Shown here in pieces: positions 34,600 through 48,100 of a stretch of 64,000 bases of DNA. The position numbers and the translations under genes were made by a program. The notes below the pieces were generated by a model. That model was not told the DNA's origin. It worked only from the letters and a program-made list of their open reading frames with translations, and searched no databases. The stretch lies in NCBI RefSeq assembly GCF_001949145.1, contig NW_019091412.1:487486-551485 (forward strand). The letters run 5' to 3'. The stretch comes from Acanthaster planci (lineage: Eukaryota > Echinodermata > Asteroidea > Valvatida > Acanthasteridae). Every line of letters starts with the position of its first letter. Position 1 is the stretch's first letter.

Positions 34600-37587
34600 G
34601 ACAAGGATAGAATCGTGGAGAACGGTGGTAATGAGGGATGCAGAAGCGATATGGATTCAGGACGTCAGTTGGTAGAGTGATAAACATTTTAAATGTGGTC
34701 TAAGACAGGTTGAATAAGAGAAATCATTCCAGTGTGCAAAGGACTATTTCAGCATTTAGTCAATATTTCATTGATATCTGGTAAAGAACCTTTCTGTATG
34801 TGGCAGACATACATGAAGTCGTTCTTCAGCAGTGGGAAAGCCTGATGAACATATTGTTTCACAAAATGAGGGCCTGACATCTCAGCAGTCTTTCTTAAAG
34901 GCAATATTTTTTGGTGGAGCCCCAGCATATGGAGTACGTCCCACAAACCTCCCACAGCTCAGACCAAATGTTCTGGAAAGTAGAAACCTGTACCCCAACT
35001 TATGGACAATACAGAAAATGAGTAATGTATGAAACATTAAGAAATGGCAGATAAAACTATGGTGTAACTTGTAAATTCTAGCTGTTTAATATTTCGACCA
35101 CACACAAAAAGACACCTGGCATTCTTTAAGTATATATATAACTACACATAGTACTAACTCTATGGAGCAACGTGCTTCATAGCAATGTACAGCAATATTG
35201 ACAACATTGCTAGCAGACTTTCAAGTCATTTGGAATTTACAATACTTTTTTTACTCTCAAAAATGTACAGTTCCAACCATTTTGGAAAACCAAATTTCAC
35301 TTATTAAAAGCCACCCAGAAAGAAAAAATTGCTTACAAAATTATACAAAGTTATGTAAGTAGAAAATATTGAACCAAAAAATGAGATATTACAGTTTCTT
35401 GAATGCATCAGTTTTCAAATGGACGTGAGCAAGTGCACTTCTGTCAGTCCCTCAATATGGCATGTTTGGCAGCATCTTCTGTTGATTATACATTGATATT
35501 TAAAAGGTCAGAGTATCATAAATGTGGGTCATCCTTAATGCACTTGATGTGATTTGCCCTTTTTATTTCATTTTAAAATATTTTTCTTGGTAATTCAGCC
35601 AAGTTGGGACCTCTTGTATTGAAAAGTTTTAATTGGAATTTTGATTTCTTTCTAAAAATGATTGATAACTGCTGAAACAGCAGTTGTCTTATTCAAAATA
35701 CCAAAATATGAATATTCAGTACATCTACTTGTATCTGTGGTTTTGTTCGTTTAGTTAGTGGAGGTTGAAGTTTAAAGTGGCCTATCAACATAGACAAGAA
35801 TTTTTCCAAAAGTGCACTTTTGTAAAGTACAGTTAAACACAGATTATAAGAGCATTGTTAATACAACATTTTAACAAGATTTGCCATGTTAGTGCTAAGA
35901 GGTCCTTCATGAGAAATTGCATAAAAAGGTCTTTATTGAAAAAATCCTATTTTTAAATATGAATTCGGGCAAAACTTTCGTTAGAATTTAAATATATTGG
36001 CCCCAGGAAACTAGTTTAATAAATAAAAGTAAAACAAATGTAGCCTGTTTCAATACATTTCTTTCATGTTCAGAGTAAGGCCCTAAGAATACTTTGAAAA
36101 ATGATATTTTTGCTGGAATTGTAGGTCCCCTAATCTTTGTGTTCTTTGTTCTCCCGACACCGGGTCTCGCTTATCTCTTCTTATACTACGAGTAAATTCC
36201 CAGTGACCTTGTTATAAAGGTACATGTCTTTGACTAGTTTGTTGATGTGAAGCTCGTTAGAAATGAATTCCTATTTGAATATTACCAGTGGAGCACAGTT
36301 ATAACAAGGTCCTTGGGACATCATAAATTTCCTCCCTGTAATAGTTACCTTGTATCATTAGCAATAGAAAAACAGACACTTGGGACCTAGAATTGTCCTT
36401 GTTACAAATCTGACCTTGTATTCACAGTGTTCTTCTTAATCTGTGTTCGACTATATGGGAGGATGAATACATGGAAGTTACACCATAAATAATTGAAAAC
36501 TGGAGTAATGTGAAATGCAGACAAATGGAAGAGCACTTTCTCAACAATATCCTCCATAAATGTGCAATTTACAGAGAGAAACACACATTGAAGGAGTAAT
36601 GAAGAACATATGCAAAGACATAGTCCCACTTTGCTTTCAAAGAAGTCCAGATTTCAAGAGTACTAAAAATGCTCATGGTGTGTCTATACAGCTTCACAAA
36701 ATACATATCAAGTGTCTACGAATTAAAAAAGCGTCTGAAAGTTTCAATGGAATGTGTAATTTGAAATAAAATGGTCCAGTAACCATGAAGATAGAATAGT
36801 TCTGAAGTTACTAGTCAAATGCATTGGCAAGAAGTATATCTAACTCAGACTGAAAGAAAAACAGAAGAGAATTAAATTGGTGGAAAAGACTTAAGCAAAA
36901 GCAGTATGACTTCAAAATCTGCTCGAATGGAAACTTCAACTGAAAGGTTTGTCAGATTTTGAAATGTTTAACCCTGAAAAGCAGTACTTTTCTTTGGCAA
37001 GATAATGAAAAACAAAGGCAGACTCTGCCACGATCATACATGTATACTGTAAATGCTATTCTGTCAATCTGAAAATAAGTTTTGTTTTGGCAAAGTAGCA
37101 GAAAATCACGCATTGATGGTGAAGTAGTTTTGGAATACTCTTCATGTTAAATTTAAATTTACATCCTGAATGACATTTTCATATGGTATACTTTCTACTA
37201 TGCAACTTTTAAGACTACGGTAAAGTTTGCCCACTGCCTCCATTGTCTAATGTGGAAGATCGCATCAGACAATGGAGGCATCTGAATACACAGACACGGT
37301 ACAAGTACCACAATATTCAACATGAAACACAATGACCAACGTACACAGCCTCTTGATGGCTGATACAAAATGACATTTAGTGAAGGCGCTTCCTGGCCTA
37401 TTGAGACTCAATCTCGAAATTTACCCAACAGTGAACTACAAGTGAGTTCATTTCACATTCTGTTTGCGCCAGAGTTTCAAAATATTAGTAGCCTCTCCAG
37501 CTTGGCTGCTTGACCGGAAGCAGTAGCCCAGCGTGTAGTTTTTGTTTTCCCGGGCATCGGATGATATTCGTCAACACCTGGATTCTG
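34600..37587. other. Convergent 3' UTRs of EVC (+) and ALMS1-like (-)
   Basis: No coding exon is seen. Candidate EVC poly(A) signals are AATAAA at 36018-36023 and 36765-36770. A candidate ALMS signal on the minus strand is the complement of 35932-35937. If these are used, the two transcripts overlap at their 3' ends. Degraded pogo-like repeat pieces occupy part of 35.8-36.4 kb. Confidence 0.45.
35830..36430. repeat. Degraded pogo/Tigger-like repeat pieces
   Basis: CAGTTAAACACAGATTATA and the following ATAAGAGCATTGTTAATAC strongly resemble the left end of the intact small element at 53528. Further ATAACAAGGT-type words recur near 36296 and 36400. The right boundary and any target duplication are unclear, and several overlapping fragments are possible. 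Confidence 0.35.
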
Positions 37588-39189
37588 CTATGTTCCCGTC
37601 CACGGCTTGTTCTTGAGACGCTCACTCAGTTGCTGCAAGATCAAGAAAAGCAATGCTGGCATTCAGAATAAATTCCAAGGACCAATGAGGAACTTTTTAG
37701 AATCGTCTGAAGTATTCTACCCTAACTTCCTACACATACTTGCTAGACTTGATCATACCTGAACAAGGATGGGCCATCGATCACCATGTAACAGGTGTGT
37801 GGGCTGTGACTACATCAGTCTTGGCCTACATGTGTCTATATGAAAAGTTTGCCTTTACCTTTCTGAACAGCTGCGCCTTTATCCTGTTTGTCTCGTAAGC
37901 TGCCTGCCGTCTCCTCGCTTTCTCCTTCTCAACTACTTCTGGCAGCCTACTGTAAAGCCTGAAGAAAAAAAAACCCTTAACGTACAAGGTGTTAATCTTG
38001 GGAGAATCAAGCTTCTCCGTACAGTGAATCAGAATAGCATGTTTGGAATGTTGCAGTTAAAAAGCCAAGACTGTTAGGAAATTCCAAAGGATAACAACTC
38101 ACTTCTCAGTTTGTTCACGCATTTCCCTCTTGGAAATCAGTCTCTTCTTGGGCTTGTGGTGTTGCTCTGGCAACAGAAACAAAAATGCCACAAAATCCAA
38201 AAAATATTCAACACCAAAAATAGTTCGAGAAATTTGAGTTGCAAGAAATATGGTGCCCATTAATTGTATGGCCAAATTTTCTTGACGTGCATGCAGACAT
38301 AAGTGTGCTTTTTTGCTGTTATTGTCAGTAACTCAGATCTGCATATGCATCAAAGACAATGCTCTGAGACACCTTAAGTAGTATACTGTAATCCGCCTTG
38401 AGTTGAAGTGCACCCCCAAGCGGCAAAAGAAAGACAGATGGTAGTAAGTTTCCCAAGCGGGTTCTTGCACGCCTTCTGTGTGTACGCACAGACCATACAT
38501 TAAGAAATAAATTTGTTACGCGTACTCTGCATGCTCCGTGTCAAACGTGCCATTGATCTTCAGTATAAACGCGTGCTTATGCGGTGAGTACCAAAAAAAC
38601 ACCCTCTTTTGTTGCACTCGGAGTGGATTGTATGAAGCTGCAATCATTTGGACTGACCACTGTATGGATGAGCCTGAGGGTTGGGCTTCTTGCTTCGCTG
38701 ATCCTGGAACAACCTCTCTCTTTCCTCATCAAACCTTCTCTGCATGTCCCGCTCCTCGGCCGCCAGCCGGATCTTCTTCTGTCGTTCCCGGGAACGAGAA
38801 ATGAAGTCCGATCGACTCCTCTCAAAGGCCTCCTGATAGTGTGGGAACAATGAGGATAGACGAGTAATGATTACAAAGTAACATCCCGAGACCAGTAGAA
38901 ATAATGGACAACTTAGTATGAGCTCTAAAGCTGCCTTCAAATGAAGCCGGTGGTCTTCAATGGTGGTCTGTAGTGACTTAGGCCACAAAATTAAGCGAAA
39001 CCTATCCTTCAGAGTAAGACTAGCAATACCTGTAGGGTCAGCTTGGCCAGTGGTTGTGTGCCTTGCCCAGCAAAAGGCTGCCTATCTCGGAGTGGTTTGC
39101 GCTGTTCCGTCTGTTGCCATGGCATCTTCTTGCTAAAGGGTTGGAACCAGGCCACAGGGGTGGGCAGCGCCGGTGCAACCTTGGCAGGT
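37588..39189 (-). other. ALMS1: ALMS motif region (C-terminal centrosome-targeting part)
   Basis: The last five exons encode about 178 residues. In order they hold the WF-P / PLR block, the basic helix ERSRSDFISRSRERQKKIR, a Lys-rich HHKPKKRLISKREM segment, RLPEVVEKEKARRRQ, NRIKAQLFRK and the terminal NKPWTGT. In ALMS1-family proteins this C-terminal helical segment directs the protein to centrioles. It is the most conserved part of the model. Confidence 0.85.
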
Positions 39190-42100
39190 CTGAGGAAAAA
39201 CAGAAGTCACCAATTTCTTCCAGCTGTGTCTTCTTCACATTTCCATTCTGGTATCTGGCATCACGAGCAGGATCTTTTGGACATTTTGTTTACACACCGG
39301 GAACATAGAAATGGACGAAAAAGACTGCACAAAGAACTCACTGTGTGTTTTTGCGCACCCTGCTTGCCTCCGAGCTGGACCTTGGCGGCTTGAAGATGTT
39401 GTGCTTGCCACCTACCTCTGCACCTCTTTTATGGGTCTTGTCTGCTCTTTGCTTGGTGAGGCTTGGAGTTGTCTGTGTACCAAGGTCCACAGTGAAGGCA
39501 GTACCCTGGAAGGTGCCAGAGAAATAAATCAACTCCAAAACACTTGTATCTTGTTCAAGGAAAAGCATCTCTCAATCTTTTGGCTTCCCTCAGAATGCTC
39601 GGGAAATTCCTTTTTAAATTCACAGCATTCTTTTGCCTCTCTGCAATCCTAGTTTAAGTTACCTGCCTTCATAGATTAAAAGTGACAAACATCCTTTACC
39701 TTATGAAAATTGCAAAGATTTTTAAAAGGTTTGCAGTCTCATTTGAAATAATCTTCAAAATCTCTAGAATCTGACATAAACATGTGCAACATCCTCATAT
39801 TGCCTTGAAGCTAATGACATACCCTTGTCTTCCGTGGTAGTTGTGAGCTTTTCTTTGCGTGATGGATGCTTGGTCTAGCTGGAGGAATACGAGTGGGAAG
39901 CCTTGACTCCCTGTTACTCCTAGACGGCCTCTTAGAGTTGCCATTATCATCATCCCTGCGTCTGTCATCTTGGTGAGCTACAGCTTCTTGGGGTGGCAGC
40001 TCCATCCCCGCCACATCGTGCCAGGAGTGCGATCTCTTCACCTGGAGAGGGCGGCAGGTACAGGGAATGCTCGCCTCTGAGAGGGTATCACTCTGCAAGT
40101 CACTGCTGCTGCTGTATGCCACCTGGAAGTCATCCTTATGTCCCTGAGGCAAGACTCTTCTCTGATAGTGACGAGCCTCCCTGTCTTCTGTCAGAGTATC
40201 CTCAGAGGTTGTTGGGGAGGATTCCACGTCTCGACTTGTCTCCAGAACTGGACTCAAGGCTGAGGTGACAGGTGCAGCAGGTTTCAATGCTCTCTTATCC
40301 TTGACAGCTTCGTCTTGTAACGAGGCAGCTGGTGTGCTGGCCATCACTGGTGCCTCTTTCTGTTTTGGTTCTGTCTCTGATGGCACTGCTTTAGACTCCT
40401 GCTCTCTCATCCTCCTCCGATGGTGCTCCCGTTGTCGATCTATACGGCGTTGGAGCTTGGCCAGCTTGGAGCCGAGCTTCCGGATGCCATGCTCGCCCAG
40501 CAACCGCAGCAGCTCATCTGACTCCAAGCTTAGGTCAGAGATAAAAGAAGCCATGCTCAGGTCTTGGGACCTGTCTTCTTCTTGTTGTGGCTCCCGTCTC
40601 TCACTGACGGTTTCTCTTGGTGGTTCACCTTGATAGGCTTTGCTGGGCTGGCTGTCTGTCTTTGTCACCATGGGGATTAAGGTTGGGGGCCTTTCTCTCC
40701 TAGTCTGCACTTGAGGAAGCTGGAATTCTTCTTCTGGTGAAATTCTGCAACATCAACACGAATAGCATGCCTTATTAACTCTAGGGAAAACAAAACAAAT
40801 TTTTCAACAAAACACCGACGTGTTGGACAGACCTCCTCCAAACCTTAGATTGACAAGAGAGGCAAAGATCCACCCTTTAGTAACTTCCTGTCTTCAGTGC
40901 TTGAATCAGTCCTTGAAGGTAAAGAAAGGTTGCAGGTCAACAGTGTCTCTAACCTGTAGTGTCTATCCGTTAGAAGTTCATCTTGCTCATCTTCAAGAGG
41001 CTGCCGCTGTGGAGTGTATGGTCTCTCCTTGTCCCATTTTCTTCTTTCTCTTGGTGTGCCTGAGGATGATGAACCACCCTCAGCACTGTCAGTTTCATCT
41101 GTGAGAAAAAGGTCACAAATAACTAGGTGTGAGAAATCTCAGCAAGTGTGAATGTCAAAGCTACAATAGTTACCCCGAGAAATGAACAAAGAGTCCTTAG
41201 AGTATTTTCTCCAGGCAAGTAAATGTATTTGATAAGCAGGCAATTCTGCATGGCAAAAGCAGGGTACAGGCCAAAATGGTTTGGAAAGTACAGCAGATTC
41301 CAACTGCATAGTTTATTTACCTTGCATCCAGTTAGTAACGGCGTGTCTGGCAGGGTCTCTGATCAGGCTTGCAACTTGCTGGATTCTGTCAGTGTCCAGA
41401 CTGGATTGGCTGCCTCCGTTCTCTGCCCGGGATGCCTTGTACTGCTGGTACTCGTCCCAAATGGTGGCAACATCCTGGAAGTGAGGGTCAGATTCATCCT
41501 CCTTCAAAAGTTAAAGGCAGAAAGATCTCACCTAGCTTTCAAAGTTGATGTTAAAATCAACTGAGCAGAATGCATTACTTTTCAAGGTACAGTATCACTT
41601 TTGTCATGTTTGTAATATCCTTCAACCTCAGGTATTGTCAAACAACATAAAAAGAGTACGGATGAGTTCATGTTTGGTGTGGTGATCAATATATGTATGT
41701 ACATTATACAAGGAATTAAAATCAATGGGTGTAGAAATGATGTAGCCAAATGTTCTCTTCAATGTTGTACCATACAGCACCTCAGTTCAACTTCACAGTC
41801 AACTTGTGAAAATATTTGAAGGGGTACTGAGACGGTCTTCCAAAATTCCACCAAATGACTAAACGAGACTAAAAGGGTAAAATCTGTTGTTGTCTTACCT
41901 GAAGAACTTCTTGTAGAACTTGTCTACTGTATGCACCTGACACAGGTGGTGCGTCAGTCATGTGGGTACCATACTGGAATTTGCCTCCACGTCTGAAACC
42001 CTCTAGGCCAGCAGTTGGATGACCCCTCCTTCTTGGAGGCTCCTCTTGATCTAGTATTGGCTTGGGGAGGAATGCTGGTGGGTGGTACTCCTTTCTCTTC

Positions 42101-45100
42101 TCATTTGACTTTTGTTGTGGGTCTGGTCTCCTTGGAATGGTGCGCTCCGTTCGGTGGGTGACGGAAGTAAGGTCTGGACCTGCGGGATGGTCAGCACCTT
42201 TCCCTGGTATCTTGCTGGTTGGGGATTTCCGACTAGTGTAACTACTTGCTGTCGGTGATTTAAAACCAAACCTCTGTTTGGGGGATTCTGGGTCTTGGTA
42301 TGAACTGTATTTGGATACCTCAGGACTACTTGCTTTAACAAGACCTGTCTTTGGTGATACAGCATCCTGGCTTTGGGGATAATCAGGAGGGGTCAGTCTC
42401 CCTTCTTGAGAGTATCCTGCGTACGATTTAGCTGGAAGCTTAGACTGGTAGGTTCCTGGACTAGACAGTGGGGCTTCTGATGGACTGACACTCTTCAGAT
42501 CGCTGGGGTAGTCAATGTAGGACCTCGCCGGCCTGTCTCCGTTTCTCGACTTGTAGGTGGGTATCTTGGATCGGCCCGCGGGGGATTTAGGGCTCCGTAC
42601 TGGGGAGTGCCTGCTCTGAGAAGGCTGGTCATGGAGTCTAAATTCAGCATCTGCCTCGGGGAGTTCCAAGGAGCGTCTGTGCTGAGGGCTGTCTCTGGTG
42701 CCGTAAACACTTGAAGGGAAGGGTGGAGGCTGTGCATCATCAGATCCTTGAAAGAAAAGGAAATCCCCATAAGAAAGTGTACTAAAATAGCACAAAACAG
42801 CTAACAAAATACATGCGCTACAACACCCTTTAGATTTCTAAAACCTTTCCACAAAGATTACGGCCATATCATCTTCACCCTCGCCTGTCAAGTACATGTA
42901 AGGACATATTTTGCTATTCTCAGGTTGAAAAATTTACCCAACTCACACACATTGATTATCCTTTTAAAAAGTACAAACAAAAAAAAAACAACGAAATGTT
43001 TACTTTAAGCTCCTCACCAAAGTGACTGCTCTCCTGTGTGGTTTTACTACTGGGTGTGGAGGTGTTGTCTTGGTTCACAGCATATGTATACAGGACTTCA
43101 CTGCCTCCAGGTGGTTTGTAAGGTCTCAAGAAACTCCCCGATAATCTCTCACTGGCACTACTCCTGTCATGCTTAGGAGATGCCAAAGCACCTAGACGGC
43201 CAAACTCCTGTGGAGACTTCTCGGGGCTCTTAGTTTGATCACTTTCTCTGGATGTTGAGCGGTGATACTCCCGTGCTGTTATGGGTATCCTACTGCTGCC
43301 ACCACTTTGAGAAGCAAGTGGACTAACAGGTGGGCCTTTCCTGGACTGCATTGCTTTCTCTTTGGCTTCTCTACTCCTCCTCCGGCTAGCTCTTTCCAAT
43401 GACCCTGTGTACTGGGGCTTTTCCGGGATCTGCCTGGCATGCTTGCGACTGTTGAATTGGGTCAGGTCTATTTCAGGAGAGGAGTGGGAGCGATGCATTG
43501 TGACATTCTTTTCAGTAACCTCGTTTTCATCGTCGCTTTCATCGGCTTGCTTTCCTTGAGGGATCTGTTGCCTCTGCTCTTCTTGGTGTAGATAATAAGG
43601 CTGCCTGGCCTGACCAGGCAGGAGACCATACGCAACATGCCGTGAGGTCTTTACTTTTGCATCTTCAACCCAGGCCTCTTTAGGAGGTTGTCCTTGGTTT
43701 TTCAGGAGGCTTTGGGAATGGCTTTGGTCAGCATACTGTCTGTTTGGTTGCAAATGTTTTTGGTAGTCCACACTGTGATCAAACGTTCTGTCTGAGGCTC
43801 TTTGCACTTGAGTTGCCAGCAGCTGCTGTGCATAGCTGAGAGCTCCAAATGGTCTGACCTCTTGAGGCCCGCCAAATTGAGTTAAAGGCATTCCAGCCTC
43901 ATCTAGACTCTGGCTGTAAGTCTGGGAACTGGGACTAGCTGTAAATGACCTCTGCTCTTGACTCCGCATCTCGGCCAACCTCAGTTCAGCATCTAAAACA
44001 GCAGCTTCCTGAAGGATCCTCAAGACATGCTCCTGGGGTGGGTTTCGTTGCAAAATTGCCCTCACTCTGCTGGCTAGTGAGTCCATACTCTCAATGCTTT
44101 CACCATACGGGTCTCTTGGAGATGTCCCACTGCTTCCTGCCCTTTGTCCAAGTGATATCTGTGATGTGAAAGAACTTGTTCCCTCTGGCTCAATTCTCAC
44201 ACTGTTGGAATCTCGTGCATCAGCTTGGGGTACTCTGGCAACATCTATTGAGGCTGGAACAGTCACCATGTGAGATGTGTTATCTAAAAGTTGTTGGACC
44301 CTTCGTGATAGAGAATCTGAAGACTGGTAACTCATTCCTTCTCTGATACTGTCTGGTTTTCCAGTGGAATAACTTCCAGCACGTTCCAGTCCAGGGGGCA
44401 GTGTGGGTAGGGGAGTGGATTCACTTCTGTCATTACTGTTGGATGGAGCCAGAGGAAGAGTCATGCTCTTAGACAGAGATGTGGACTGCTGATCAGCATA
44501 GGCATCCCAAGTTGTGAGTGACACACCTGAGGGACTCGCTTTGTAACTCCCTGACGTACGTTGGTTAGCATCCTCAGCATTCGGTATCTGATGCAGAACT
44601 CTGTTGATGATTGCTCTGACAGAGCTAGAGGTACTTGCATCAGATATGGTTGGAGAAGGGGCCTGCAGGACTCTAGGTTGTAAAGACAGTTGTGATATCC
44701 TTTGCGTTTGGGAGTCGTCAAGGTTCTCCTCTACACGGTCAGCCAAGGAGTCTCTTCCAACACTCTCTGAAGAGCCAGTCCTGGCAGAGTCAGGGGTTTG
44801 ACTTCCAAGCTTTGCCTCTCTGAATCTACGGCTTGAGTCAGAGCTCAGGAGGTTCTCAATACTATCTGGAGAGCCAGCTTCACTTGTAAAACTTCCACTG
44901 TCTTCTGAAGGAGACTTTTTGGTGGCATCCACTTTCAAGAGTTCCCCCGGAGAACCAGACGTGGCTGAAAGCAGCAGTGCAACTCTCTTTGATAGAGAGT
45001 CTTGGCTTTGAATGGTGTCTAGACTCGTGTGTGAAGCAACCACACCTACTTTCTCTGTGATTGATTTTTCAACAAATTGAGCAATCTGATCGTATTTCAT

Positions 45101-48100
45101 GGCCCTCTCTTCACTCCTATCCGTGAAATTCCGATTGAAATCCATCTCTCTTTGCTGAACATCGTAGTGCCCTGAGGAATCAGAGTGTGTATCATCACTT
45201 ATCTGCTGTGATTCTCCAGGTGTTTCACTCTGTAAGTCTCGGGGATACTGAATGTAAGACCTGGCTATCTTTGTACTGGAGCTTTCTGATGCTGAACTAC
45301 TAGCCCCTGATCGATCAGGAGACTCTGTGCTTCCCCTCTGCTTTGCTGCTTTTACTCTTGGTTGCTTTGGCAGGTCTTCTTTGGTTTTGTTTCCTGTCTT
45401 AGAAGACACTCTGTTTGTTGGGCTTGTCTGCTTCACCTTTTTCTTGGTATATCTCTCAGTCGTAGAGGAAGCGCTACTTCCTGACGAACTGCTGGATCTT
45501 TCTTTCTTGACTGGACTCTTCTTGCTCTGCATGGTTAGCATTTCAGGTTCCTCCACAGTTGCCAAAAGGCTAGGAGCTGATCCAGGCTTGTTCAGTACAG
45601 CCGGTGTCAGGTTGACCGGCTCCAGGTTGTTCAGATCAATGGGTAGCTGAACATGGGAACCCCGGAGAGGTGCAGTATTTTTTACCTCACGAGACAGGCT
45701 GATAGAATCCTCACTCAAGAAGCCTGTGGTGCTGCCCGAGCTTTCTCCTTTGTTACTAGAAGTACCTGCCGCTGAGACCGTCCTGTCAATTTCAGTCGCA
45801 GACATTGAGGTTCTGCTTTCACCAGCTACCGGCTTTTCTGTCTTGGCACCCTTTTTTGGTCCATCAATAGGCTTAACATTTGAAAGCAACACAGCTGTAA
45901 TGGCTTCATCCTGGTGGGGATTGTACGGAGTCGAAGTGAACTTTGGTTTCTTGCCTGTTAATGCAATGGAGTCACTTATTATGCTTGTTGCTTTGTAATG
46001 AGACAGTGAATCCTCTGTTATCAGCTCGTCAGGCTCCTGCAGTGGTTGGGATGTTGTAACACCACTTACTAACTTTGTTGACTGCTTTCCAGCTGTGCCA
46101 TCCTTTGTCAGGCTGCTGTCAGACCGTAGAATTGATTTCTTATCATCTCTCTTGGACAACCTTGATCTCTGATCTGAGGAAATCTCTGGTAACGACAAAC
46201 TGTCTCCTAGGAGATGATCGGATAACTGAAGAATGCTCTGTATGGAGTGTGATGTGAGTTCTGGAATGTCTTGGGTTTGTTTTATGAGGTACCTAGATGA
46301 ATCAGCTTCCTTGGTCTCCACGGACTTAGTGGACAGAGATGCTCGAGAAGTTCCAGCAGATTCCTGAGGCAAAAAGATCAACATACATGTATAAGTTAAT
46401 GTAATGTGAAGTTTCTACCTAAGGTTTCAGCTTCTGTTTTTCATGTGGTGCAATAAGTCTTTACACAACCTCATCACTTTGCTATTCTGCCTTCTTCAGT
46501 AACCTCTTTATGCTGAGACTTTTCACGACCCCGCATCAGAATTTCCAGATATGATTGTTAATCACCTTATCAGGTGACACCTCCAGTGTGTGTTGAGACA
46601 GTGACACTGACAGATTCCCGCTTACAAACTCCGCTGAAACCTCAGCAATGGCCTGTCTGACAGGATCCCTGTGTTCTACCTCATCCTCTCCACTGCTAGC
46701 CTCCACAGGTCTGGGCGTGCCTCCTCCCTCATCGGATTGAGGGAGGGGGATGTCCGTTTCACTGCTGCTGTAGCGGAGCTCAGACCCTTCTTCCTCAGTA
46801 GAGTATGGGTACTCCTCCCTGGTGATGCCTCCAGTCACGTTGATGGCAGAGCTGAACTGAGCGTCACCGAAATGGCCCGAGTCTCGACTGTCCGTGAAAT
46901 CCACAGTGGGAAGGTGGAACGTTTCTTCTGGAGGCTTGAAGGAGGCAGCTTGAGCTTGATTAGCGGCAGCGATGGCAGCGATAGGATCAGTATCTGTAAT
47001 AAAAGAGAAACAAACCAGTTATCTTGTTTAAAAGTAATGCTTGAAATAATGACCCAAAGCAGTAAAAAGAACAGAACGGTATGGAGACAAATTGTTAACT
47101 TGTGTTTCATTACACTTTGCTGTACGTAACGTATGTGCATCTGGATCAAACCTTACATTTGAATGAGCAGATTCTACATGTATGTTCCATAGTTTATGTA
47201 ATGCCTAGCTGAGGAGCAAGGATGTGCTGAACATGGATAGTTTCAAGATCAAACCACGCAAATAGGACATAAAAGTTTCACCCAAGGCTTTTGAAACCCT
47301 TCCGGTTCAACAATAAAAACTGGGGAAAGAGAAAAGAAACACTAACCGCGCTTGCCTGGCCTTGCTCTCTTGCTTGGTGAGCTGGCATTGGTGTTGGACA
47401 GGATGGAGCTCTGTGAGGATGATCGGCTGCTAGTTGCTAGAGATGACCGACTACCTAGAGGCCGCTTGGCAGGTGTGGGAGAGGAGACCAGCTCAACCTG
47501 CTCAGGTACCAGCGAGTACCAGCTATCCTGCTTGAAACAATACATGCACAGTTTTTACCAGTTAATAAAAAGCTATAATTAAGTAAACCACATACTGTAT
47601 TAGTACAAAGATGCCGGTATATTGTCAGCGTACACTTTAAATTTCAAAGAAATTTCAATAAACTGTTAGACACAAAATTTATTTGACATTTACTCGTATA
47701 ATGCAAAACACACAAAGACTGTAATTTCACATTATACACCCAGAATCAAGTGTTTAATGGTTTATTACAATTTGGGTCACTTTTTTATATAATCACTAGT
47801 GCTTGTTTTCCACACAAGGCACTAGCATATTCATAGGTACATGTACGCACACGAACATAAGCAAATATTGTATTAAATACATGTACTGTGCAGTGTACAT
47901 ACATGTACATGTACATGTAGTACTACACTATTCTTTATGGCTGCCATATGCAAAACACTCATGAATGACATGTACATGTAAAACCTTGAGCAGATGTTGC
48001 CATGAATAAATCTTGAATTCCCAATCAATGAACAGCACTTACATGTACATGACAATGTAGTCTGTATACACGTAACTGGCCCCCAAAAAAGACCACGGTT

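Noticed and set aside
39405-39412. Donor GTAGGT inside ALMS exon 39505-39342
   Set aside because: Ending the exon there breaks the phase with the next exon (WFxP block); extending to GTGAGT at 39341 restores it.
43362-46257. Several open frames on the plus strand across the ALMS1-like giant exon
   Set aside because: They are antisense shadows of a long Ser-rich exon; the minus frame has splice sites, phase agreement and a known C-terminal family signature.
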